Source: Heterobasidion occidentale
Taxonomy: Eukaryota > Basidiomycota > Agaricomycetes > Russulales > Bondarzewiaceae
Length of the DNA: 27,855 nt
Direction: 5' to 3'
Assembly (NCBI GenBank): GCA_039111635.1
Contig: JBCAQO010000131.1
Span: forward strand, 1-27,855
Position numbers and translations under genes: made by a program. Each line of letters begins with the position of its first letter. The first letter of the stretch is position 1. Positions 8,899 to 18,739 of this stretch are shown piece after piece. The notes below the pieces were generated by a model. That model was given only the letters and a program-made list of their open reading frames with translations, ran no database searches and was not told the DNA's origin.

Positions 8899-10927
8899 AT
8901 GGAAAGCGTCGATACGGAAGCAGATGCCACTGCGAACCCATGGTATAGAAATCATGGACGACCTCATGGCTTCGAACTCGTGCAAAAATTAACTGTCTGT
9001 TCCATATCTCCTAGATGCAGCGGCCTTTCTGTCGCATTTACTCCTGCTAACAGATCAGCCAGAGGAAGCGTCCTTGCCACTGTATCGCTTTGTTTCCTTG
9101 GGAGGAGGACTCCCTCGAGAGACTATGGGGCGGACGCCATAACACTCCACAAATCAAACCTCAATGGAGAAAATTGGTGCAACAGTGGACTGGCACAGTG
9201 GCAGTTGGGAGTGTTGCCAGTGTCTGTATTCTGCAAGCTTTGGCGCCAACCCCACGTTCCCCGTTTCGACTGACCCTTCAAGATATCAATGTAAATCCTC
9301 CAAATTACCCCGCATTTATATTTTGATTGCTGATGAGCAAGGCAACATCATATACAGAAACAGAACGAGGACATCAAATGCATTTGCTGGTCGTTAAATC
9401 GCGAACATCCCCTGAACCCTCTTATCGTGTTCAGCTGTACGTCTATGCTCTACATCGTCGACATACGCAGCAACGAAATTGCAGGCTACCTACGCGGCCA
9501 TGGTGGCGTGTGTTTCTCATGCTCCTTTTGTCCCTCACTCTGGTTCGCTGACATAGGCTTCATCGTAGGCGATCACGTCGATCACGGTGCATCCGACGAC
9601 ACCCAACCTGCTCTGCACCACCTCGCGCGACTTCACCGCGCGTATCTACGACCTCACTCTCTCGCCTAATCAAGAGCCCAATAATCCCGTGTGGATGCCT
9701 GGTGAAGGTCCCAACAGGGCTGGGGCAGCACATGCTCTCCACATGACAGAGCCTGAAGGCCAGTATCGCGGGCGGTGCGTGGCTGTCTTGTGCGCGGGTA
9801 GGAGTGGGGGCCACCAGGCTGCCGTGCTGGGCTCAGCATTTCATCCAACCCTCCCCATCATCGCGACATGCGGAGTGAGCATCTGTGTCGATCATTTGCG
9901 AGGCTATCGCTAGGTAATCGACGCGCCGATGCTGATGCCAGGTCTTTCAGTTAGACAGAGTTGTGAAAATATGGCGCGTACCGCCACCAGTCATGGAAGA
10001 AAACCCGCCTATTGTTCGAGAAGACAAACCGCTTTTCAGCAGTTCTTGCGTCCACAGGTCCCGCGTGCTGTCCATCAATTGGTCCGCTCCATCCGCTTTC
10101 CTTTGCATTGTGACGGCCAAGAAATTCTTATTCAACTCTTTTGCTTGCAGGATAGGTTACGACACACTCCTGACGCATAGCGCCCCGATACTCCTGCGGG
10201 TGAGTAAACAAAATTGGCAAGAAGAAGCAGGTGAGATGGTGGTGTGGCAATGGTTGAGTGCAGACAGATTTTTTCCACCACACCATCCCGTCCAGGATGT
10301 GCTCAGAGGATGCACTTCGGTGAGCTTGCATCCCCCATCAAGGCTTGACTAACATTCATTCCTTCTCGTGAACTCCTGGCATACATCTAGGATTATCAAG
10401 AGAGCGGTAGGTCTCATTTGAAACAGGCAAGTGCCTGCGACTCATTGTACATTCCCTTAGCGTCGTTCAAGATACTATCCACCGTCCCCCTTCCCTATCC
10501 ACAGCTTTCCCAGAGAATTCCACCGTCTTCCATACAGCTCGCCATCTGCAGCTCGCCATCTACAGACCCAACCACTAGGTCGAATCGCCATGATCCGCTG
10601 ATCCTCGCCCCGCTCCTGGACACTGTCCGTGTCATCAACGCTGGCGACTTAGCCCCACGCGCACCGCCCCCATTTCTGCTTGATGTACCTGAGGTGGTGG
10701 AGATGACCAAGCGGATTCGGCTGGATGAGGGCAGCGGGGAGGGCGAGAAGATATGGCAAGAGGGGCTAGGATGGGATATTGGGACTGAAAACTTGAAAGG
10801 GAAGAGCAAATTGGGAGCAGAAGCCAAAGAAAGCATCCAGGCAGCATGTATGAGCGTTGACCGGATGGTAGTGATTGCATTAGGAGAACAAGGAGCTGTA
10901 TGGGTCTGGGTAAACAAGACAGACTAA
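8899..10927 (+). CDS. EED/ESC-like WD40 protein, candidate PRC2 subunit
   Basis: WD40 propeller protein resembling EED, the core scaffold of Polycomb repressive complex 2. Inferred exons: 8899-9081, 9186-9290, 9358-9507, 9569-9874, 9951-10081, 10151-10319, 10391-10406 and 10461-10927, about 508 aa. Diagnostic blocks are ICWSLNREHPL, then GYLRGHGGAITSITVHPTTP with NLLCTTSRDFTARIYDL, the blade GGHQAAVLGSAFHP...CGLDRVVKIWRV, and VHRSRVLSINW...GYDTLLTHSAP. The C-terminus MVVIALGEQGAVWVWV mirrors the last EED strand. These follow the EED order including the CGMD-like blade. Exons 1 and 2 and their junction are the weakest part of the model. The Tyr that precedes TCAW in animal EED, part of the trimethyl-lysine cage, appears replaced by Lys here. 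Another WD40 family cannot be excluded without a search. Confidence 0.72.
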
Positions 10928-11278
10928 GCTGTTCCATGCGTCTCATTCGTTGTAGCTTGTCTCACTAGCCTTGTCATCTTACATCTCATGTATATCGCAG
11001 CGTTCTTTCGCGACATCTGAATATTCACGCAGTCGAATGATCTCCAGCTCCCAATCTCCAATCGCTCTAATTCCAAGGACGACAATGAACGACAAAAGGA
11101 TGCGAATCTACGCAAACAATGGAGCCGAAGGAGGAAGAAGAGAATATCCGCAAGTGAGAAAAACCAGTGTCCTTCCAGCCACCAACAAGAGACTGGACGC
11201 TCATATCACATCCGCTTCGCCTACCATGAACATGATAAACAAACAGATATCATGGACGGTTCGTGAATAACGTACCAT
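10928..11278. other. Convergent 3' flanks, no gene seen
   Basis: 350 nt between the stop of the EED-like gene and the stop of the repeat-peptide gene. An open frame at 10971-11270 is Ser/Arg/Asn-rich with no recognisable motif and is not supported. The stretch should hold both polyadenylation regions. Confidence 0.5.
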
Positions 11279-11995
11279 CTAGTACATCTCGAGGACACCC
11301 GATGGCGACTTGGTCGCGGCCTCAGCGGGGATCGCATTCACATCGTCACGCTTATACGCTTCCAGCACACCTGTCGGTGACTTGGTTGCGGCTTCAGCGG
11401 GGATCTCGTTGATATCGGCCCGCTTGTAAATTTCGATAACGCCGGCGGGGGACTTGGTCGCAGCCTCAGCGGGGATATCGTTGACGTCTTCCCTCTTGTA
11501 CATCTCGAGTACTCCAGACGGTGATTTGGTCGCAGCTTCGGCCGGGATAGCGTTCACATCGTCGCGCTTGTACATCTCCAAAGTGCCCGAGGGAGACTTG
11601 GTTGCGGCCTCGGCGGGAATGGTGTTGACGTCATCGCGCTTGTATACTTCGACTACGCCTGACGGAGATTTCGTCGGGACCTCCTCAGGGATATCGTCGC
11701 GCTTGTACATTTCTATGACACCGGAGGGAGACTTGGTCGCGGCCTCGGCAGGAATGGTGTTGACGTCAGCGGGAGACCGCTTGATGTACGCGGGAATGGT
11801 GTCGAGAGGACCGAGCTCACGCTGTCCGATGGCATGCTGATAGAGGGGATAAATCTATTTATAAAGCCAGCATCGCATCAAAATGAAGGACGTACTCCCA
11901 TCCGGAACTTCAAGGGCATTGGCATAGGAGCAGCAGCAACCTGGCTGGAAAACGACGGCCAAGGTGGCGAGGACGGAGATGCGAGAGGTGAACAT
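11279..11995 (-). CDS. Secreted precursor with seven Lys-Arg-bounded tandem peptides (KEP-like)
   Basis: Candidate Kex2-processed repeat protein. The main exon (11836-11279, 185 residues) has a 20-residue leader ending IKR, then seven units. Four are 24 residues; unit 1 is 26, unit 2 is 21, and the last is 22 because the protein stops after Tyr. The consensus is DDVNxIPAEAATKSPSG, a short hydrophobic turn, Glu, any residue, Tyr, then Lys-Arg. The absence of Lys-Arg on the last unit, which ends exactly at Tyr, fits release of about 22-residue peptides ending in Tyr after Kex2 and carboxypeptidase trimming. The first exon starts at ATG 11995 in a CCGCC context and encodes a signal-peptide start (MFTSRISVLATLAVVF). 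Joining it to the main exon in frame needs a weak donor at 11908 (intron 11837-11908), or a one-base error near 11955 with the strong donor at 11895. No family name is known to me for these peptides. Confidence 0.75.
11282..11780 (-). repeat. 72-bp coding tandem repeat encoding the processed peptides
   Basis: Seven adjacent copies of a 72-bp unit (one 63 bp and one 78 bp) lie within the precursor gene. Copies differ at many silent third positions: the EAATK segment uses several different codon combinations. The protein consensus is nevertheless nearly invariant. Only unit 2 (around 11650-11710) deviates, lacking three residues and reading EEVPTK for the PAEAATK core. Confidence 0.9.
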
Positions 11996-12366
11996 GGCGG
12001 CGGGTATGAATGGATATGCGTTAAATGACAGTCAAGAGGTGGAGGTGCCGATCGAGGCTGGAAAGAATGATTCAGAGGTCGTCCTGCGGCCTGTGCGGTA
12101 TGAACGAGGAAAGGACTGAAAAAAGAGAAAAGTGAGCTGGACGACGACAGAGAAAGAGGGAGGGAAGGGGACTGACGAGAAGAAGGGAGGGGCGTGAAGG
12201 GAAGAGAGAGAGCCTGGTTAAGAGCCAGAAACGAACACCGAATCAAATGATGTAGTGCCCGCCACGTGATCGTTTCCAGGACAATGTCCCCCGAGGTCCC
12301 CTTTCCCACGCTCACTTTTGGCCTCTCCGTGTCCTGATTGGCTGCTGCACGTACACCTCTCCTCCC
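11996..12366. promoter_or_regulatory. Divergent promoter of the repeat-peptide gene and ESF1, with purine/pyrimidine tract
   Basis: 370 nt between two divergent starts. From about 12110 to 12215 the plus strand is strongly purine-rich (GA-rich runs), so the strand of the peptide gene is CT-rich, as in many fungal promoters near the transcription start. CCAAT appears in inverted form (ATTGG) near 12337, close to the ESF1 start. No coding exon seen. Confidence 0.45.
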
Positions 12367-14799
12367 ATGTCTGACCCTCGCTTTGCCCGTCTCAAGTCCG
12401 ATCCACGCTTCAGGCGTCCAAAGAAACACCAGTCTAAGGTTGTCGTCGACGATCGCTTCAAGAGCATCTTCGAAGACGACAAAAAACAGGGGAAGAAAGG
12501 CAAAGGCGGTGCGACACTTCTATGTTACATCCCGCTCATTGCATCTATCTGATGCGACCCTTCACGGCGCTCGACAGGCAATCGCGTGGACAAGTATGGC
12601 CGTGCTCTGGCTGATACGCATGAGAAAGACAACCTGCGCCGCTTCTATCGCTTGGAAAACGAAGAGGATGAAGAGCCGCTCATAGCCGGTCCTGATTATG
12701 CGCGCGGCGAGGCTCTACTCGAGTCCTCCGACGAGGACGACGGCGATAAAGCTTCCGACGATGAAAGCGACTCGGGCGGGGTCGTGACACTCGGTCGTGA
12801 CCCGTCGAAACCCATCCGCATCAGTGATGAAGATCTTGAAGTTGACCTTGATGAGACTAATTTTGCCGACCTTGATGCTCAGGCAGCTGCCTACTCCAAA
12901 GTAGCTGAAGTAGCCAACGAAGAACAAGAAGAAGACGTGCCTCGGACGCGTCGACTCGCTGTTGTCAACCTCGATTGGGACTATGTGCGCGCCAATCATC
13001 TATACAGGATCTTTGCCTCGGTCGTTTCACCCGTCGTCGCGTCCTCGTCAAAATCATCGAAAAACTCTGCGCCCGTTGTTCGCGGTAACGTGCGTAGCGT
13101 TCGCGTCTATCCTAGCCAGTTTGGGAAAGAAAGGTTGGAGCGAGAGGAGAGAGAAGGTCCGCCGGTGGACCTTTTCAAAAAGAAAGTCGAACTGGACGAG
13201 GAAGATATCAACGAGACAAATATCTATGAGACGGGCGATGCGAATGAATACGACGATGACGCGCTCAGAAAGTACCAACTCGAACGACTACGGTGAGTCG
13301 TCGCTGTCACCATCAATGTACCTACATAAGTTAAACCGAGTGAATCTATCAGTTATTATTATGCGATCGTCGAGTGCGACACGGTACCGGCGGCAGTACA
13401 TCTTTATAATGAACTGCAGGGAACTGAACTCGAGCGTTCTGCAAATGTATTTGATCTGAGTTTCGTGCCAGACGACATGATGTTCGAGGAGGAGCCTCGG
13501 TATCTACGCTCACAGCTATTCATCTAGTTTTTCATTTTCTTACTTTGCAAACAGAGACGAAGCCCTCGGCGATGACTTGGGTACGGGCTACAAGGGTCTC
13601 GATTTCGTCACCGACGTGAGCTTTCTCTCGCCTTTCTGCCGGCCTTTAGTAATATGAGTCTTTGATGTCGTCTTCAGGCCCTTCGTCACTCAAAAGTAAA
13701 ACTCACGTGGGACCAGGACGATCCCGACCGCGACCGCGTCACTCGGCGGAACCTGTCGCGGAAAGAAATCGAGGAGAACGACTTCCACGCCTTTATTGCG
13801 TCCTCCTCGGGCTCCGAGTCTGAGTCCGACGGCAACGCAAAGGACAAGGGAAAAAAGGCGATGGAGCGCGACAAGCTCCGGGCGCTGCTCCTTGGTGGAG
13901 GGGGCGAGGACATGCCTGAGGGCTGGGGCGGAGGCGCGTTCGACGGCGAGGACAAGGGCGATGTGGACATGGAGGTGACGTTCATGCCGGCGTTGAGCGG
14001 GACGAAAGAGGGAGACGAGACGACGCTTGAGAAGTATCAGCGAAAGATGAAGGAAAAGCGAAAGAAGCGGAAGGAGGAGGTGAAACAGAGTGCGGGAGGC
14101 CTCGCAGGCGAGTCGAAGACAAAATCGACAGGCACCGGTAACCTGGCAGGTGATGAGTTCTTTGAAGAGGGCAGTAGCGAGGATGAAGAGGGTGAGGCAA
14201 TCGTGGCGCCAAAGAAGGAGAAGGGTAAGAAGAAGGGCAAGTCCGACAGGAGAGGGGGCGACGAGAAGGACATCCATGAGGCGCGGAAGCCCTCCACTAC
14301 GGAGGAGCTCACTCTACTAGTCGGTCCCGACAAGCCTGATGCGGAACCCAAGCATTTCAACATGAAAGCCGTGGTGAAGGCAGAGAAAAGAAGGGCAGAA
14401 AGGGCAAAAAGGGGAAGAAAGGGGAAGAAGCAGAGAACGAGGTGCAGGAAGACTTTGCGATCGACGTTCAAGATGAGCGGTTCAAGGCGATACACGAGGA
14501 TCCAACCTTTGCTATCGATCCGAGCAATCCCCAGTGCGTCTCCTTTTCAACTTTCCGCTGTCATTATGAACTCATTGACAACGATGGTCGACAGTTTCAA
14601 AAAGACGAAGGCGATGGCTTCAATGTTGCAGGAGCGATCGAAGCGGCAGCGTCAGAAACTGAGAGATGGGGATGGGGCAGATGTCAAGTCGTCGTCGACG
14701 GAGGGCACGGAGAAACAGACCCTGAAGAGTCTCGTTGAGAGTGTAAAGAGGAAAAGCGCAGCGACGGAAGGGGGAATTGGAAAGAGACGGAAAGTTTGA
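12367..14799 (+). CDS. ESF1: ESF1, pre-rRNA processing protein (NUC153 domain), with an apparent frame break
   Basis: Nucleolar protein needed for early cleavages that release 18S rRNA. Inferred exons: 12367-12508, 12578-13292, 13353-13499, 13555-13615, 13678-14533 and 14595-14799. Hallmarks are the N-terminal DPRFARLKSDPRFRRPKK and VDDRFKSIFE, then RVDKYGR and DTHEKDNLRRFYRLE. Next come an acidic stretch, the RRM-like region LAVVNLDWDYVRANHLYRIF, and YYYAIVECDT with SANVFDLSFVPDDM. KLTWDQDDPDR follows, then Lys-rich coils and the C-terminal NUC153 motif (HEDPTFAIDPSNPHFKKTKAM). Between MKAVVKAEK (to about 14388) and the following Gly/Lys-rich block leading into EDFAIDVQDERF, the frame shifts by one base in AAAA at 14386-14389. 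One extra A would restore it. The downstream intron phase fits the shifted frame, so the family reading is unambiguous on both sides. Confidence 0.92.
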
Positions 14800-14991
14800 T
14801 CTTGCTAGAATCTCTTACTCCATGTCTTTTGCCTTGCATAACATTCCTTTCAAAGCCGTTGAAATGCTACCATTGCCGATGGCCCCAGCGAAACGAATCC
14901 ACTTTGATTCAGGCGTAAGGATAAGAGATACACCGGATATATGAGAAACAAATACAGGTTATTATACTTTCTCCTCTCTGCAAGAAACAAT

Positions 14992-15902
14992 TTACGAGAT
15001 CTTCGCATTGGAGAAATCGAGCTCCGGATGCGCAGCCTGGAACTTCTTGAGAGCCTGTAACAGAGGGCAAGGTATCTGTGAGCATAACCGAGCTGCATGA
15101 GCTGTACGTCCTTACCTCCTGCTTTTTGAGCTCATCGGAAGTTGGCTTGCCCATTTGCTAGGATACATTCGTCAGAGTGTGAAGTAAAAAATCATCGGGA
15201 AGACTTACTCTCTGCTGATTGTCAAACTGGCGACAGCGTGGTCAGAAGGGATTGCGTACTTTATTCGTTGGAGTACGGATCTTACCATCATCTTCTCCAC
15301 CATACCTCTGTAGTCGATATTAGAGCGCGATCCATGGGATATGTGAAAGGAGAAAAGTACCTCGTCTCGCCGTCCAGATCGCTGAGCTTGCTGTTCTCCG
15401 GCTGTATCTTTTTGGTGTCGATCTTTGGGTGATGAGTGAGGACGTTCTCCCACCACTGCATCTGGTTGACCTTCTCGAGGTGAATCTCCACAGTCTGTTG
15501 GTCTTCTGAAGGTCTTTCAGAGATAAATATTTGCGGGAAGCGTTCCAAGGACGCATACCGAGGGTCCATGTGCTATCTTCGAGCTTGATCTCCTTGCAGA
15601 GCTCACCGGTCAAGATGGGTTCCTTTCCCTTGAGTCCGACGCTGAGCTTCTTCTTTTGGAGGACGACGGTGAGATCGCGACTGCGCGTGCCCTTGGGAAC
15701 GGGGACGACGATGTCAACGTCTCCAAGCTCCTGCTTCCATGTGTATGGGAGGGCTAGATGCACCGATATGTGTGTGCGTGCAGGCAGACAGGACGATGGA
15801 CTCACTGGCTTGCTCTGCGGCCTCGCGATCGCGGTCAGCCTTGTCCTTTGCTTCGCGCTGCTCCGGGGAGAGCTTGTCGTACTCGTCTTCTGCGGCGGAC
15901 AT
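14992..15902 (-). CDS. NudC nuclear migration protein (CS domain)
   Basis: Cytoplasmic dynein-associated cochaperone of the NudC/p23-like family, required for nuclear movement in hyphae. Seven exons are inferred: 15902-15806, 15753-15559, 15505-15361, 15307-15286, 15226-15209, 15157-15116 and 15054-14992, giving about 193 aa, the fungal size. A short charged N-terminal coil ([17 protein letters not shown]) is followed by the CS domain. The domain is visible as [30 protein letters not shown], then the [17 protein letters not shown] strand. The C-terminal [37 protein letters not shown] and the end [16 protein letters not shown] are family signatures. Two exons are only 22 and 18 nt, yet phases agree throughout. 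The gene is convergent with ESF1 and divergent from the SUMO ligase. Confidence 0.95.
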
Positions 15903-16079
15903 GGCGTGGTGGGAAGGGAAGGGGAGAGAGGCACGTGACGGAGCGGGATTGCTTACGAATGTTTACGCGTGTGTACGGCTGTGGCTGGTCGCTGTTCTGA
16001 GGTCGCGAGCAGTTTTGGCGACAGGTTGGGCTCGATTCGATCCGTCTCTGCTCGTTCCAGTCGCCTCAAAGAGTGCCCA

Positions 16080-18739
16080 ATGTCGACCGCAGACCCTTGG
16101 GCTGAATTCGAAGTGCGTGTCTCCCCCTTTTGTGCTTGTTGTGTCGGCACCAGACAGATCGCCGCGTGGCTTGCGACAGAGCTCAAAGGTCAAAGTCCGA
16201 TACAATACCGTGGACAAGCTCAAGCAGATCATTACGGGCTTCAACGAAGTCTGCTGCACAGTCCTCAGCAAGTCTGGAAAGAAGCAGGAGCTCATCGATC
16301 GCGTCCTCGGCATCCTCGATGGCTGGAAAAATACAGGCAATATTGATAGGTGGAATGCTGGTCGGATCGTGTTGAACCAGGTGCGGGACACAGGAATGTA
16401 AGCCAGCCACTTCTATCTTGCCATCAGTCAGGCGCCCCCCTGGTGGCGTGCCACACACTACTTGCCCTCTCCCTTCATCACACACAACATGCGCAGGTCG
16501 AGCAACTACGTCGACCCTCGCTCATACTCTCACTCTAGGTTCAAACTGCCGGCTCATCCTATGCCCCACCTCCCATCGCGAACCCTCCAAAGTACATGCC
16601 TGGCTCTGCAGCCTCCGTCTACTCCGTGTCGTCCGCCGGCTCCAGCATCCCCCGCTATGACTCCTTTTCAACTCTCCGAAATCCTCTTCCATACCGTCTC
16701 CTAGTGCTAGCACATCATTATCCGCGGCCCGCCCCAGTAAGCGCTCGTCTCCTGTTTCTGATCCTCGCATCGCGCTCACACGGCTTCGGTACTCAGTTAT
16801 CCGGTTTAGATCGTCTCCTTTCTTCCACGTTGACCAACTCGTGTCTAGTGTCGTGGAATGCCCCGGTACGGCCTGGATCACCCTATCGATAATGCTTTCT
16901 TGACCGCGTCGCTCGCATGCAGAATCCACAAGCCAAGCTGATCGGCGGCAGCAGATCGTTTCGTTCACTCTGAATAACGAACAGATTTTGAAGCTCACCT
17001 CGTCAAGGTACGCATATATGCTCGAACCAGAAAACCGCATTCATTTTTCCTCTCCAGCACGAAATACCAGCTGCGTCTCTACTGCACTTCGTCGTCCTAC
17101 TATTCCTTGTCCCCCGCCGCCTTCCGTCAAACTAATGCACTATGCCCAATCGAATTTCCGCCAACCTGTGAAGTTCGCGTGAATCAAAACCAGATTACCG
17201 CCAACATGAAGGGGCTGAAAAAGAAACCTGGCACTGCGCCGCCCGCTGATCTAACCAAGTTGGTGAAGATGGTCCCCGGTGCCTCGACCAAGGTGGAGAT
17301 GGTATATGTGAACAATCAGACGAACAACAATCAGCAGCCTCCGCCACCCAAGGTACGCGCAATTGTGGTTCTAGGATTCCCGCGCAAGACTCACTGAATA
17401 TGGTATAGAAATATTATATTGCGGTAATGCTGGTCCAAGTCACGAACGTCGACCAGTTGATCGACAGGCTCGTGAAGGGGAAGTACAAGAGCAAGACAGA
17501 TATCTTGGCGAAAAGTTTGTTCCCTCTCTCATTTCTAACGTCTAATTCATATCTAAACACGAGCACAGTGAAGCAGGCAGTCTCGGACGATGACGACATC
17601 GTCGCTGGTCCCCAGAAGATGTCGTTGAAATGTCCCGTGCGTCTCCTTTTTTGTCATTCAAAACTGACTACATCTCACATACTTGTTATCAGCTGAGTTA
17701 CATGCGAATTACTACGCCATGTCGGGCGGCGCAATGTGTACATCCACAATGCTTCGATGCGATGTCGTGGTATAGTGTCAATGAGCAGACCACCACTTGG
17801 ATGTGTCCGGTCTGTGATAAAACTATCAATCATGAGGATCTGATCGTGGATGGGTACGTCTGTCCGTGTCAAATGCGTGCATCTACGTGTGTCCTGATTT
17901 TTGAATCTCGATGAAGGTATTTTGATGAGATCCTCAAAACAACCCCTGATACTGTGGAGGATGTCATGGTAGAGGCCGACGGCGAATGGCACACATCCGA
18001 CGACAACTATGCATCTGCAGGTTGGAAGCAGAGCCATAAGCCAGTCGCAGCCACACCCGTTAGCATGCCTCCATCACCGGCGAAGCCCATCAAACAGAGT
18101 AGATCTCACAGTCCGGAGCTTCCCCCCAACGGTTCTGCTATAAAGGAGGGGATGTGGGGCCCTCGTGACGGCGACGCGGTGCTGGTGCTAGACTCAGACG
18201 ACGAGGATGAAGGCCGAGTGAAGAGGGAGCTTTCACCTTCTTGCCGCGACGAATCATCCAACCTTTCCTTAGAATCCGCGCCGCCTGGATCTCAGATCAT
18301 CGACCTCACTCTCGACTCTGACGACGAGCCTGAACCGCCGGCACACCCATCGGGGAAGCGGAAAGCCGTTGACGAGATGCCCTCGCCGACGGAGCCGATA
18401 TGGAAGAAATCCCGCATGGATACGGATGGATCGCTGCACGGAGTGATGCGAAGTGTCAATGGTAATGTCAACACTTCTGCCTCCACCTCCTCCGCCACTG
18501 GTAGTAATATAGGGGGAAGCCCGTACATGAACGGCTCGTCTTACCAGCGCCAGCCCTCCGCGTCAAGTCAATACCCGTATTCCCCACGTCCAGCACGACC
18601 CTGGATCCCTCAGCACCCGTCCGCGTTCACCTCGCCCCTCTATCCGCCGAACCAACTTCCACCGCCTCGTCCAACATCCAGTCCTCGTCACCATTACTAC
18701 TCCCCTCCCACACGTCATCCATATCAGGATTGGCGATAG
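16080..18739 (+). CDS. Siz/PIAS-type SUMO E3 ligase (SAP, PINIT, SP-RING), with apparent frame break
   Basis: SUMO E3 ligase of the Siz1/Pli1/PIAS family, acting mainly in the nucleus. Exon 1 (16080-16112, MSTADPWAEFE) splices to a SAP domain (VDKLKQIITGFNE...GKKQELIDRVLGIL). A Ser/Pro-rich linker leads to the PINIT domain (IRFRSSPFFHVDQLV, QQIVSFTLNNEQILKL, YQLRLYCTSSSYY). The SP-RING follows, with the core CVHPQCFDAMSW and WMCPVCD, then GYFDEIL. Clear exons are 16923-17007, 17058-17352, 17409-17514, 17569-17636, 17693-17853 and 17917-18739. The tail has two SUMO-interacting motifs (AVLVLDSDDED and IIDLTLDSDDE). The linker breaks frame at AAA 16679-16681: one extra A joins RYDSFSTLR to the SSSIPSP run. 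The SAP-to-linker junction (16381-16539) is also uncertain: either one 159-nt intron, or a 99-nt intron (16398-16496) plus another one-base break. Confidence 0.88.

Noticed and set aside
11279..11995. Repeat-peptide gene as a basidiomycete mating pheromone or a dikaritin RiPP cluster
   Set aside because: No C-terminal CaaX box, no pheromone receptor or homeodomain genes nearby, and no DUF3328 or other RiPP tailoring genes in the window; the neighbours are housekeeping genes.
14380..14440. Programmed -1 ribosomal frameshift in ESF1
   Set aside because: The local sequence lacks a canonical slippery heptamer, and similar breaks occur in other genes nearby, so an indel is simpler.
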